Notes: generated by a model from the sequence alone, not told the origin. Shown: positions 27,135 through 35,836, counted from the stretch's first letter. The stretch is 64,000 nt of DNA from Morganella psychrotolerans (GCF_001676155.1 NZ_LZEW01000001.1:744001-808000), one strand, 5' to 3'. Translations and numbers: made by a program.

Positions 27135-27757
27135 ACATAATAGGTTTCAGTGACATCATGACCGCCCCAGTCATAAGGCTGTGCCGCAATACGCTGTAAA
27201 CCTTTATGCTCATAGAACCCGAAATCAGAATCACTGTCAGTCCAGAGGAAATAGCGGGCAGCATTGTTATCGCGTAAATAACGCATGGCGTGCTGCCAGA
27301 GCTGGTTGCCTATCCCGCGTCCGCGGTAACGGGCATCAATCATAAACAGATTCAGCGAGGCATCAAAAGGGTGTTCACAGTGTGCCAGTAATTCCCCGTT
27401 AATAATCAGGGTATTAAGATACAGTTCGAACAGACTTTCTTCCTGAACCGGCTCTTTGGCAATAATGTTTTTCAGGGCGCGGTACTGACGGGTTTTGGCA
27501 TTCACTTTTTGTATCAGATCGGGGGCTGCGGTAACCGCCATAATCCCTGCAATTGCCTCCCCGTCGCGGACCACAAAAATACGCGAAGAGGTCAGAATGA
27601 CATCATCGAGCAGAAATTCCGCCATCGGCAGAACTTTCTCTTTCGGGATCCAACTGCGGTAGTCCCAGGTTGTGATAATTAGCTCATTAATCTGTGTGAT
27701 ATCAGTGTCAGTGATATTGTGTAACTCGCTGTAATTCAGTGCCTGAGTGTCACTCAT
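27104..27757 (-). CDS. GNAT acetyltransferase
   Basis: A 217-residue protein. LFMIDARYRGRGIGNQLWQH (about residues 138-157) contains the acetyl-CoA motif RGRGIG; FLWTDSDSDFGFYEHKGLQRI is the following strand-turn. The N-terminal 90 residues form a larger-than-usual substrate region. Target unknown. The gene is isolated, ending 31 bp inside the convergent LysR gene. Confidence 0.85.
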   Translation of the reverse strand: MSDTQALNYSELHNITDTDITQINELIITTWDYRSWIPKEKVLPMAEFLLDDVILTSSRIFVVRDGEAIAGIMAVTAAPDLIQKVNAKTRQYRALKNIIAKEPVQEESLFELYLNTLIINGELLAHCEHPFDASLNLFMIDARYRGRGIGNQLWQHAMRYLRDNNAARYFLWTDSDSDFGFYEHKGLQRIAAQPYDWGGHDVTETYYVYAGELPPLS

Positions 27758-27916
27758 GCGGATATTGCCTTCTGAAGTAATTGTCTGCTGATTATTATAT
27801 CGTTTGAGTTATGACTACCGCAAACTATCCTGTCCGGTTTAGCAATTGCGCGGCAATAATAAAGAGATTAGAGTGTTCAGCGCATCCGTCTTTCTTGTCT
27901 GATAATCAGGTGGCTA

Positions 27917-28504
27917 ATGACTTCTCCGCACGATCGTGTCCGTATTATTGATACCATAACTCTTTCCGATAACTGGTATATCCTCAGAAAATATGTTTTT
28001 GATTATCTGCGCAGTGACGGCACCTGGCAACGTCAGGAGCGGGAAGCGTATGACCGGGGTAACGGCGCGGTTATTTTGCTCTATAACCGCAGTAAAAACA
28101 GTGTGATACTGATACGTCAGTTCCGGTTTCCCGTGTTCATTAACGGGCACGACGGTTTTTTGATTGAGGCCGCCGCCGGTCTGCTGGAGGAAAAAGACCC
28201 GGTATCGCGTATTAAAGCGGAAGCTGAAGAAGAAACCGGGTTTCATATCACCGAGGTGGAAAAAGTCTTTGAAGCTTTTATGAGTCCGGGATCAGTGACA
28301 GAAAAACTCTATTTCTTTATGGCGGAATATCAGGACAATAACCGTCTGAATAAGGGCGGCGGGCTGAAAGAAGAGGGGGAAGATGTCGAAGTACTGGAAA
28401 TGAAGTTTGATGATGCCCTTGCCGCTATCCGCAGCGGTGACATTAATGACGGAAAAACCATTATGCTGCTGCAACATCTGGCATTATCCGGGAGAATGGC
28501 ATGA
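27917..28504 (+). CDS. nudK: GDP-mannose pyrophosphatase NudK
   Basis: A 195-residue Nudix enzyme that aligns by eye along its length with E. coli NudK: LSDNWYILRKYVFDYLRSDG, YDRGNGAVILLYN, IRQFRFPVFINGHDGFLIEA, the Nudix box AAGLLEEKDPVSRIKAEAEE (next residues ETGF), MSPGSVTEKLYFF and GDINDGKTIMLLQ. NudK hydrolyses GDP-mannose and related sugar nucleotides to GMP and sugar phosphate. It is a single gene; the start ATG 27917 follows AGGTGG. Confidence 0.9.
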   Translation: MTSPHDRVRIIDTITLSDNWYILRKYVFDYLRSDGTWQRQEREAYDRGNGAVILLYNRSKNSVILIRQFRFPVFINGHDGFLIEAAAGLLEEKDPVSRIKAEAEEETGFHITEVEKVFEAFMSPGSVTEKLYFFMAEYQDNNRLNKGGGLKEEGEDVEVLEMKFDDALAAIRSGDINDGKTIMLLQHLALSGRMA

Positions 28505-28538
28505 TGTACAGGTTGGTGCAATGCGAAGCAGAATAATC

Positions 28539-29079
28539 ATGAAAACAGTAATGAAAACAGTTAAATATCTATTTCTTATCCCAGGTCTGCTTTTGCCCTT
28601 ATCTGCCGGTGCCACACTATTACCGACAGAATCGCCCGTCAGTGTGGTACTGGATTTTTACCGCCTGAATTTACAGGATTCATCATCCGGTGGGTATGAT
28701 CAGAGTGTAAAACAGTATGTTACACTGACGTTACAAAAAAAATATCAGTGATTCAATTAGTTGTAATTATGACAGTGATGATACCGACCAGGCACTGTGT
28801 GATATACCACGGCCCTGTAAAACCACAGAGAATCACTCAGCCTGCCTGTGGGGCGATAACTGGGTTGAAAATGATGTGAATTATTACACCAAATCACAAG
28901 ATATTTATGATTCCTGGGTAAATTACCGCGATGCGCATACCGAATCACAAACAGATGAAATGGCAACGGTGCTGGTAACACTCGGTAATCCACCGGATGA
29001 ATTATTGCCGCTGCGGGTGACCGTCATTAATGAAAACGGACACTGGAAAATTAATAATGTGGCGTTGATAGCACAGTAA
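28539..29079 (+). pseudogene. Secreted cysteine-rich protein of unknown function, frameshifted in an A8 run
   Basis: I do not recognise a family. The reading frame starts with a signal peptide (MKTVMKTVKYLFLIPGLLL, cleavage near SAGA-TLL) and continues VSVVLDFYRLNLQD before an early stop at 28749-28751. Removing one A from A8 (28735-28742) joins it to a downstream frame ending at 29079, for about 179 residues. That part has four cysteines (SCNYD, ALCDI, PCKTT, SACLW) and ends LPLRVTVINENGHWKINNVAL, resembling DUF3828-type periplasmic proteins. In-frame ATGs at 28521 and 28551 are alternatives. Confidence 0.7.
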
Positions 29080-29201
29080 TTTTCCGGAAAACGGGATAGT
29101 TCGCTGATATCCGGCATATTATTTTAGTTATGGTAAAATCAGGAGAGGAACCGCACGCGGTATATGGCATTCCATCATCGTGCAGTGGTTTGCAGAATAT
29201 T

Positions 29202-30107
29202 ATGGCTTTACGAGAGAAAGACAATGCCATCGCCATTAGCGGGCTGGTTATTTTAACACTGATCTGGAGTTACAGTTGGATCGCCATGAAACAGGTCACG
29301 CGCTACGTTGATGCGTTTGATTTTACGGCGATGCGCTGTGTATTCAGCGCCATTATGCTGCTGCTGGTGCTCTATATCCGTTCGCGTGTGACAGGGCGCA
29401 AAATCCGGTTTACTCCGTTTAGTTACACGCTGGGAATTGCTGTGCTGCAAACCTGCGGCATGGTCGGGCTGGCGCAGTGGGCGCTGGTCAGCGGCGGTGC
29501 CGGAAAAGTGGCGATCCTCAGTTATACCATGCCGTTCTGGGTAGTCATTATGGCGGCAGTTTTTCTGGGCGAGCGGATGCGCCGCCTGCAATATGCGGCT
29601 ATTGCAGTGGCTGCCGCCGGGCTTGTGTGTGTCATCCAGCCCTGGTCCCTTGATTTTTCATCAATGAAAAGTGCCTTTCTGGCGATTTCCTCCGGGATAA
29701 GCTGGGGGGCGAGCGCTATTGTGGCGAAAAAATTATACCGTCGCTATCCGCAAGTGGATTTGCTCTCTCTGACTACCTGGCAGATGGTCTATGCCGCCGT
29801 TGTTATGACAATTGTGGCTTTACTGGTTCCGCAGCGGGAAATTGACTGGCAGCCTTATGTGTTCTGGGCACTGAGTTACAGTGCAATACTGGCGACCGCT
29901 GTTGCCTGGAGCTTATGGTTATTTGTTCTGCGGAAATTGCCTGCCGGTATCGCCAGCCTGAGTACATTAGCCGTGCCGGTGTGTGGTGTTCTGTTTTCCT
30001 GGTGGTTATTGGGTGAGGAACCGGGACGGACAGAGGCGACAGGAATTATCATGATTGTGCTGGCACTGGCTGTGATAAGCATTAAATTACCCAAAAAATC
30101 AGCATAA
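29202..30107 (+). CDS. EamA/DMT family permease
   Basis: A 301-residue membrane protein with ten hydrophobic segments in two EamA repeats: [20 protein letters not shown] in the first, [20 protein letters not shown] in the second. This is the drug/metabolite transporter family (RhaT/YdcZ/YedA-like), often exporting amino acids or metabolites. ATG 29202 is preferred because it begins just before the first helix; the in-frame ATG at 29130 also lacks a good ribosome-binding site, so the start is uncertain. A truncated ERIC follows. Confidence 0.83.
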   Translation: MALREKDNAIAISGLVILTLIWSYSWIAMKQVTRYVDAFDFTAMRCVFSAIMLLLVLYIRSRVTGRKIRFTPFSYTLGIAVLQTCGMVGLAQWALVSGGAGKVAILSYTMPFWVVIMAAVFLGERMRRLQYAAIAVAAAGLVCVIQPWSLDFSSMKSAFLAISSGISWGASAIVAKKLYRRYPQVDLLSLTTWQMVYAAVVMTIVALLVPQREIDWQPYVFWALSYSAILATAVAWSLWLFVLRKLPAGIASLSTLAVPVCGVLFSWWLLGEEPGRTEATGIIMIVLALAVISIKLPKKSA

Positions 30108-30112
30108 ATACT

Positions 30113-30150
30113 TATACAAAACGTCATTCAAGATGCAGGAAGGCGGCAAG
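30113..30150. repeat. ERIC-type repeat, left half only
   Basis: TATACAAAACGTCATTCAAG then ATGCAGGAAGGCGGCAAG, the left arm of a full ERIC without its partner. It stops at GGCAAG, fused directly to the GAGCAGAT leader of the next gene, so the AAGGAG ribosome-binding site straddles the repeat boundary. Confidence 0.75.
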
Positions 30151-30158
30151 GAGCAGAT

Positions 30159-30650
30159 ATGTCAGATACACAACCCCGGGGGCAGCTTCATTTTTTCTGC
30201 GGCAAAATGGCATCGGGAAAATCCACGCTGGCAAAACAGTTAGTCCGCGAAGAAAGTGCCGTTCTTGTGACAGAAGATAGCTGGCTGGCGGCACTGTATC
30301 CCGGGGCAATAACCCAACTTGCCGATTATATTGAGAAAAGCGGATTACTGAAGTCTGTTCTCGCACCGCACCTGACCGATCTTTTGCGTGCGGGGAATAC
30401 ACTGGTACTGGATTTTCCGGCGAATACACCTTCACAGCGCAGGTGGCTGAAAGGGCTGGCAGAGCAGGCGGGGTGTCAATATTGCTGTCATGTGCTGAGT
30501 GCAGACGATGACGAATGCAAACGACGGCTGGCGGTGCGCAACCTGACAGGTGAAAATCCGTTTATCACTTCAGCAGAACAATTTGACCTGATCACCGCAC
30601 ATTTCAGCTATCCGGCAGAAGAAGAGGGGCTGGTGGTCAGTTACCGCTGA
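30159..30650 (+). CDS. P-loop kinase-like ATP-binding protein
   Basis: A 163-residue single-domain P-loop protein. Walker A GKMASGKST is at residues 15-23, and VLDFPANTPSQRRWLKGLAE resembles the Walker B and lid of zeta-toxin or gluconate/chloramphenicol phosphotransferase-like kinases (AAA_33 family); KRRLAVRN provides candidate lid arginines. It would phosphorylate a small molecule; the substrate is unknown. No antitoxin gene is adjacent. The 3' end overlaps the convergent TetR gene by 14 bp, and the ribosome-binding site lies at an ERIC remnant. Confidence 0.8.
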   Translation: MSDTQPRGQLHFFCGKMASGKSTLAKQLVREESAVLVTEDSWLAALYPGAITQLADYIEKSGLLKSVLAPHLTDLLRAGNTLVLDFPANTPSQRRWLKGLAEQAGCQYCCHVLSADDDECKRRLAVRNLTGENPFITSAEQFDLITAHFSYPAEEEGLVVSYR

Positions 30651-31233
30651 ATCGGCTAAGTTGATCGGCAAGTAAGGTTTTGACCAGCCAGACAGCTTCA
30701 CTGATAACTTTAGGCTTCAGTGCCGGGTCTTTGATCATCATGATGCATAAAGACTCGGTCGCCCCGAAAATCATGATAGCCGTCCATTCCGGAATCCGGA
30801 AATTTTCCGGCAGGTATGTTTGCAGCGAACGTTGAAGGATCTGACAGAAAAAATCCTGCACGTCTAATCCGATATCTGAAAATTCCGGATACGCTTTCAG
30901 TGCCGCCACAGTGGCGTTAAAGGCTTCCCCGTCATCCGCCATACATTCAAAATAAGTGGTAATACATACGGTTACCGCATCTTTCAGATCAGAAATCGGC
31001 TGGTCCATCTGCGCATTCATCCGGGCGGTAAGGGCATCATCACTGTATTTAAACAGTGCATGCAGCAGGGATTTCCGGTTGCCGAAATGCTTATAAGTCA
31101 CCGGTTTGGTGACACCGGCTCTCTCTGCCAGCGTGATCAATGTCAGCGCATCGGTTCCTTTTTCCAGAATGATGGAGTTGGCGACATTCAGCAGTTGGAT
31201 CTGGCGCTCATCGCGCTGTAAACGTCCGGACAA
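30637..31233 (-). CDS. TetR family regulator, divergent from sugE
   Basis: A 198-residue repressor. The helix-turn-helix lies at about residues 28-55 (TLITLAERAGVTKPVTYKHF, with GNRKSLLHAL after it). The C-terminal ligand domain is helical. It is divergent from the sugE/gdx exporter gene, with the inverted repeat GTTACC-AAA-GGTAAC between them, so it probably represses both genes. Many enteric gdx genes use a guanidine riboswitch; here a protein regulator seems to take that role. Confidence 0.85.
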   Translation of the reverse strand: MSGRLQRDERQIQLLNVANSIILEKGTDALTLITLAERAGVTKPVTYKHFGNRKSLLHALFKYSDDALTARMNAQMDQPISDLKDAVTVCITTYFECMADDGEAFNATVAALKAYPEFSDIGLDVQDFFCQILQRSLQTYLPENFRIPEWTAIMIFGATESLCIMMIKDPALKPKVISEAVWLVKTLLADQLSRFSGN

Positions 31234-31349
31234 GTCCGTCTCCTTGTTGTTGTTGTATAAAAAAAATTTAAAAACAGGAACCCGGAAAGTGTATCACAGA
31301 CTCGCAGGGCAAATCAGGCAGTAAAAAAAGTTCTGAAAACGCTTTACAA

Positions 31350-31364
31350 GTTACCAAAGGTAAC
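31350..31364. promoter_or_regulatory. Inverted repeat, candidate TetR operator for sugE
   Basis: GTTACC-AAA-GGTAAC (31350-31364), with a further AAAGGTAACTT half-site copy at 31378-31388, in the gap between the divergent TetR and sugE genes. One full site plus one half-site about 22 bp apart fits a TetR operator. Confidence 0.6.
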
Positions 31365-31415
31365 ATATAACTATACTAAAGGTAACTTACAATATTCATC
31401 TGTTATTAATCAATA

Positions 31416-31476
31416 TATACCCAACGTCATTCAGAGTGCGGCCAACGAACCTGAAATTTGAATGAACAAGGGTATA
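31416..31476. repeat. ERIC-type repeat, 61-bp form
   Basis: TATACCCAACGTCATTCAGA to AATGAACAAGGGTATA with a CGGCCAACGAACCTG core. It lies between the TetR operator and the sugE ribosome-binding site, so it is likely within the sugE leader. Confidence 0.85.
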
Positions 31477-31494
31477 ATTTAGTGAGGAAGTACC

Positions 31495-31815
31495 ATGCCG
31501 TGGATTTTATTAATTACTGCCGGTCTGTTTGAAGTCGTCTGGGCATTTACCATGAAGCAGTCTGAAGGCTTTACAAAACTAGGTCCGTCAGTGATAACCA
31601 TCATCGCGATGCTGATCAGTTTCGGGCTGCTTGCCGCTGCAATGCGTGTATTACCGCTGGGCACCGCATATACCATCTGGACCGGTATCGGGGCGATTGG
31701 CGCCTTTATTGTTGGGATCACAATTCTGGGCGAACCGGCAAATATGATGCGGATACTTGCCGGGGTGCTGATTGTGTCCGGCCTGGTACTGATGAAACTA
31801 TCCAGCCCGGCGTAA
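31495..31815 (+). CDS. sugE: SMR family exporter SugE/Gdx
   Basis: A 106-residue, four-helix small multidrug resistance protein. PWILLITAGLFEVVWAFTMK places the essential glutamate at residue 13; LPLGTAYTIWTGIGAIGAFI and the end GVLIVSGLVLMKL are typical of the SugE/Gdx branch, which exports guanidinium and some quaternary ammonium compounds as an antiparallel dimer. The ribosome-binding site GAGGAAG precedes ATG 31495. No guanidine riboswitch motif is seen upstream; control appears to be by the divergent TetR protein. Confidence 0.92.
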   Translation: MPWILLITAGLFEVVWAFTMKQSEGFTKLGPSVITIIAMLISFGLLAAAMRVLPLGTAYTIWTGIGAIGAFIVGITILGEPANMMRILAGVLIVSGLVLMKLSSPA

Positions 31816-31854
31816 TAATGCCTGTCTGAGTTTGTAAATAGTTCTGTGTTGACT

Positions 31855-31879
31855 GCCGGCAAATGTTGCCGGCTTTTTT
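31855..31879 (+). terminator. Rho-independent terminator of sugE
   Basis: GCCGGCAA-ATG-TTGCCGGC (31855-31873) followed by six T residues. Confidence 0.9.
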
Positions 31880-31883
31880 GTGC

Positions 31884-32339
31884 TTACAGTAACGGCAGTT
31901 CCCGTAACTGAATAACATTCTTCATCACCAGTGTGGACGTCAGGCGCTGGACTCCCGGCATAGCGGAGAGCTTGCTGTCATAAAGCCGCTGGAATGCATC
32001 AATATCTTTCACCACAATCGTCAGCATATAGTCCGGGTCACCAAACAGCCGTTTTGCTTCAATGATATACGGAACATCAACAACCGCTTCTTCAAATTTG
32101 CGCATGCTTTCCTGATTGCCGTCTTTCATGGTCACAAAAACCAGGGCTGAAAAATTCAGTCCCAGTACCCGTGGGTCAAGCTGTGCGCGGTAATCACAAA
32201 TTGCCCCGGATTGCTCCAGTGCTTTCAGTCTGCGGTGGCAGGGGGAAAGACTCAGACCGACGCGATCTGCCAGTTCAGTGACAGTTAATCGTCCATCGAG
32301 TTGTAATTCAGAAAGGATCTTCCTGTCAAAGCTGTCCAT
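31884..32339 (-). CDS. Lrp/AsnC family transcriptional regulator
   Basis: A 151-residue feast/famine regulator. The N-terminal helix-turn-helix (DRKILSELQLDGRLTVTELA, LSLSPCHRRLKALEQSGAI) is followed by the RAM ligand-binding domain (residues about 65-145, ending VQRLTSTLVMKNVIQLRELP). Members bind amino acids. ATG 32339 was chosen as it starts at the conserved MDxxDRKIL; an open frame continues 17 codons upstream. It converges on sugE; the AT-rich region upstream holds a candidate small RNA. Confidence 0.88.
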   Translation of the reverse strand: MDSFDRKILSELQLDGRLTVTELADRVGLSLSPCHRRLKALEQSGAICDYRAQLDPRVLGLNFSALVFVTMKDGNQESMRKFEEAVVDVPYIIEAKRLFGDPDYMLTIVVKDIDAFQRLYDSKLSAMPGVQRLTSTLVMKNVIQLRELPLL

Positions 32340-32422
32340 TGGCAATTTTCTTCCAAAAATAAGGTAAATCAGGGGCTGATTAGCAAGCACATTCTATCCG
32401 ATTAACGATATTCTTCCTATCA

Positions 32423-32549
32423 GTTTCCGGTGAAGGACACAGGTATACGGAAACGGATTTTAAAAAGTGTCAGAATGACCCGGCAATAAGCCCCCGCCGG
32501 GTCTGACTAAATAAAAAACCCCGTTTCATGGCTCTGAAACGGGGTTTTT
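32423..32549 (+). ncRNA. Candidate small RNA ending in a strong terminator
   Basis: Three stem-loops occur in series with no gene end to explain them: GTTTCCG (32423-32429) with CGGAAAC (32448-32454); ACCCGGC (32478-32484) with GCCGGGT (32496-32502); and a 15-bp perfect stem AAAAACCCCGTTTCA (32514-32528) with TGAAACGGGGTTTTT (32535-32549). The last is a bidirectional Rho-independent terminator. This layout is usual for trans-acting sRNAs. It resembles none of the enteric sRNAs I know (GcvB, Spot 42, CyaR, RprA, FnrS). Strand, 5' end and promoter are uncertain. Confidence 0.45.
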
Positions 32550-33150
32550 CTTATTCTGAAAATGACCGGTTGCGCTGGTGGTTATTATAAAATATAAACG
32601 ATGGTAAGTGGATTTGTTACCTATTGAAATATAATGATTAAAAATTTTAAAGATAACCACCTTTCAGTGACATCAACACTATATTCTGTTTTTATGCCTT
32701 TGGGATTTATTTATCAGATTCAGAAACCTGATGATTCAATTTTATTTATTGATAGCTGTATTTTTTCGTTATTGTTCATGTGATTGTTAACTGAAGCATT
32801 TTGTTGAATCGTTTATTTTCATGTGAATAGCCTTATTTTGTGTATCCAATTGATTTTAAACAATCAAATGGCACCTTAAATTAATGAAACAATATTTAAA
32901 ATTATAGTTCCGGTTAATTGTTCTGATATCCCCGCCTATCTCTCTCTGTTAAGTATTAGATCTCACCTTTTCTGCAAAACTCAATATAAGTCATTTATTC
33001 TGTGTCCATTCGGGTTTCATCCGCGCCGGAGAATACTTTACATATTGTTAAGCTAATCTTATGATTTTGGCGCTATCACCATGCGCACTGGCTGATGACG
33101 ATGCAACGTCAGATAACTCATTGTTATTTTTACTTTATAAGGAATTTATC
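32550..33150. other. AT-rich upstream region of the hcp-vgrG island
   Basis: About 600 bp with clearly lower GC than the flanks and no credible gene. An open frame can be drawn back from hcp to 33061, but lacks a ribosome-binding site. The region probably carries the hcp promoter and, being AT-rich, may be silenced by H-NS-type proteins. AAGGA precedes the hcp ATG. No sigma-54 -24/-12 pair was recognised with confidence. Confidence 0.5.
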
Positions 33151-33669
33151 ATGCCAACTCCGTGCTATATCTCCATTAACGGCAAAACACAGGGCAATAT
33201 CACTGCCGGTGCCTTTACTGCTGAATCTGTCGGTAACATTTATGTGCAGGGTCACGAAGATGAAATGCTGGTGCAGCAGTTTGACCATGTTGTGACTGTC
33301 CCGACGGACCCGCAATCCGGTCAGCCATCAGGCCAGCGTGCACACCGTCCGTTCAAATTCACCGTAGCACTGAATAAAGCGGTTCCGCTGCTGTATAACG
33401 CCTTGGCGTCCGGTGAAATGCTGCCGAAAATACAACTGAAATGGTACCGCACCTCAGTCGAAGGCAAGCAGGAGCATTTCTTCACCACGTCTCTGGAAGA
33501 TGCGACCATCGTCAATATCGACTGCAAAATGCCGCACTGTCAGGAACCGTCCAATACGGATTTCACTCAGTTGATTGAGGTGTCTCTCTCTTACCGTAAA
33601 ATCGACTGGGAGCACACAGTTTCCGGTACCTCCGGGGCTGATGACTGGCGTGCGCCGGTCGAAGCGTAA
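33151..33669 (+). CDS. hcp: Type VI secretion tube protein Hcp
   Basis: A 172-residue Hcp of the enterobacterial Hcp1 class: MPTPCYISINGKTQGNITAG, GNIYVQGHEDEMLVQQFDH, FKFTVALNKAVPLLYNALAS and SLSYRKIDWEHTV are all family-diagnostic. Hexameric rings stack to form the secreted inner tube. No sheath or baseplate genes are in this window, so it is an auxiliary hcp-vgrG island served by a T6SS elsewhere. It is followed 84 bp later by vgrG. Confidence 0.96.
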   Translation: MPTPCYISINGKTQGNITAGAFTAESVGNIYVQGHEDEMLVQQFDHVVTVPTDPQSGQPSGQRAHRPFKFTVALNKAVPLLYNALASGEMLPKIQLKWYRTSVEGKQEHFFTTSLEDATIVNIDCKMPHCQEPSNTDFTQLIEVSLSYRKIDWEHTVSGTSGADDWRAPVEA

Positions 33670-33753
33670 TTATTTCATTCACACCATACATTCATCCCGG
33701 ATGTGTGGTGTTTCTGCATTATTGCACTGACGCCAACAGGTTCCGGAGCTGGT

Positions 33754-35835
33754 ATGTTTGCTGAAGACCGAAAAAAAAAGACGGCGGGGGCTGCTGCCGT
33801 GCTGAATAATAATGTGATGCAACAAGCAGGAGACGCGACAGTATCAAAAACTGCCGGTTCACTGCTGCCCGGCGGTTCGTTGTCCGGTCTGGTATTTACC
33901 TGTAAAATCGGGCGGTTACCGGAGCAGACCTTTCAGGTCACTGAATTCACCCTCAGCGAAGCACTCTCCTCCCTGTTTACCCTGTCAGTCAGTGCCGTCA
34001 GTTTGCTGCCCTCCATTCCTTTTGATGATCATCTCGGCTCGGCGGCATCACTGACGGTGATCCGTGACGGCGTAAAAGTCCGTACCGTACAGGGGCTGCT
34101 GGCGTCGGCGGAGCAGGGAAATACGGACGGTAACAAAACCTGGTATCATTTTATTATCCGCCCGGAAATGTGGGTGATGAGCCTGAATCAGGACAGCCGG
34201 ATTTTTCAGAAACAGTCTGTGCCGGACATTCTGGCGACACTGCTGAATGAAGCGCATGTCAAATGTGATAAAAAATTCTATCAGGATGAACTGCATCAGA
34301 AGCGGGATTACATCACGCAAAAACGCGAATCTGCTTATGAATTTTGGTGTCGCCTGGCGTATGAAGAGGGGATTAATTTCTGGTTTGAAGAGGGGCCGAA
34401 ACTCTTTTACAGCGATAATCACCTTGGCATGACCGCCGGTATTCATCTGATCTATAACCCGCAGGCAGACACAGATACCCGTGACAGCACCGCATCCTCC
34501 TGGCGTTACACACAAACACTGTGCAGTGATGTGTTTATCCAGAAAGATTACAACCCGGACCGTCCGTCCTACCCGTTTCAGCATCAGGTCACGGGTAAGG
34601 TGCATAAACAGCACGCTGTGTACGAAAGTTACGGTCGTTGCCGCGATGACGAGACCGGCAAACCCTTTACTCAGCTGCGCTACGAGCAATCTCAAAACCA
34701 ACGGCAGACCGGAGCCGCCAATACCAACTGTTTTTCCCTCAGACCCGGTAAAATATTCACGCTGAATAATCACCCGTCGGCGGCGATGAATCAGTCATGG
34801 CAGGTGATCAGCGTCAGCCATCGCGGGGTGCAGCCGCTGGCGGATAACGGCGGCGGGGACGGTACGCAGTTTTCCAACACCGTCCGGTTTATCCCGGGAA
34901 CTCAGGAATGGCGTCCGCCGTTTCGCTTCCGCCCTCAGGCGGACGGTGACGAGCTGGCAACGGTTGTCGGGCCGGAGGGCGAGGAAATTTACACCAATGA
35001 GCAGGGGGCGGTAAAAGTGTATTTTCACTGGGATCGCTGCGGTCAGCCCAATCACAGCGCCTCCTGCTGGGTTCGGGTGGCAATGGGCTGGAATGGCGGG
35101 GGATATGGGTTTATGTCGATCCCGCGTATTGGTCAGGAAGTCATTATTTCTTATCTGAACGGCGATATCGATAAACCGGTTATTACCGGCTGTACCTACA
35201 ACGGGCGAAATCGCCCGCCACTGGATTTACCAAAAGAGAAAACCCGCACTACGTTTCGTACACAAACTCATAAAGGTGACGGCTTTAACGAGCTGCATTT
35301 TGACGATTTAGCCGGGGAAGAAGAAATTTATCTGCATGCACAGAAAAATATGAATGTGCATGTTGAACATGATGTCACCTGGCATATACAGCACGATCTG
35401 AAACAGAGAATTGATAACAACAGTCACACGGAACTGGCGGGTGATGAGCACGTCATAATCAAAGGCTCACAGAAACATCAGACAACCGGTGATGTTTCGC
35501 TGCATATCAAAGGTGAACAGCACACCAGGGTGGATAAAAATCTGGTCACCGAAAGCGGGCAGCAAACCCACCACCTCAGTGATGGAAAAATCATTATTGA
35601 GGCGGGAACGGAAATCACCCTGAAAGTCGGTGATAGCTTTATCCGCATCACACCGGGAGCGATTTTTACCTCCGGAAACCTGAATATCGGTGACAGCGGT
35701 CCGGGCACCGGCGCCCCGGTAACACTGATGTCGCCGGAAGGTGTTTTGCCTGCCAAAGCACCGTATCCGGTGAAAAAATATTGTGCGGTTGCGGCTCAGA
35801 CAGCAGGAAGCTGGATTATAAAATCAGGAGAATAA
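33754..35835 (+). CDS. vgrG: Type VI secretion tip protein VgrG
   Basis: A 693-residue spike protein. After a variable N-terminus of about 60 residues, the gp27-like part (VFTCKIGRLPEQTFQVTEF, YEFWCRLAYEEGINFWFEEG) is followed by the gp5-like OB/beta-helix part (WVRVAMGWNGGGYGFMSIPR, IGQEVIISYLNGDIDKPVIT) and a needle with ELAGDEH and IIEAGTEITLKVG. There is no added C-terminal effector domain. ATG 33754 follows GGAG; the open frame continues upstream without a start signal. Downstream adaptor and effector genes are spaced by 1 bp and an overlap, so cargo is loaded onto this VgrG. Confidence 0.95.
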   Translation: MFAEDRKKKTAGAAAVLNNNVMQQAGDATVSKTAGSLLPGGSLSGLVFTCKIGRLPEQTFQVTEFTLSEALSSLFTLSVSAVSLLPSIPFDDHLGSAASLTVIRDGVKVRTVQGLLASAEQGNTDGNKTWYHFIIRPEMWVMSLNQDSRIFQKQSVPDILATLLNEAHVKCDKKFYQDELHQKRDYITQKRESAYEFWCRLAYEEGINFWFEEGPKLFYSDNHLGMTAGIHLIYNPQADTDTRDSTASSWRYTQTLCSDVFIQKDYNPDRPSYPFQHQVTGKVHKQHAVYESYGRCRDDETGKPFTQLRYEQSQNQRQTGAANTNCFSLRPGKIFTLNNHPSAAMNQSWQVISVSHRGVQPLADNGGGDGTQFSNTVRFIPGTQEWRPPFRFRPQADGDELATVVGPEGEEIYTNEQGAVKVYFHWDRCGQPNHSASCWVRVAMGWNGGGYGFMSIPRIGQEVIISYLNGDIDKPVITGCTYNGRNRPPLDLPKEKTRTTFRTQTHKGDGFNELHFDDLAGEEEIYLHAQKNMNVHVEHDVTWHIQHDLKQRIDNNSHTELAGDEHVIIKGSQKHQTTGDVSLHIKGEQHTRVDKNLVTESGQQTHHLSDGKIIIEAGTEITLKVGDSFIRITPGAIFTSGNLNIGDSGPGTGAPVTLMSPEGVLPAKAPYPVKKYCAVAAQTAGSWIIKSGE

Positions 35836-35836
35836 A

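Noticed and set aside
31234-31494. Guanidine riboswitch upstream of sugE
   Set aside because: No paired ACG-loop hairpins typical of guanidine-II RNA were seen; the only structured element is an ERIC repeat.
33061-33150. In-frame N-terminal extension of Hcp
   Set aside because: No ribosome-binding site, and Hcp1 proteins begin at MPTPCYISI; AAGGA precedes ATG 33151.
34048-34773. A 241-codon open frame antisense to vgrG
   Set aside because: It follows the codon pattern of vgrG in mirror frame, has no ribosome-binding site and no recognisable protein features.
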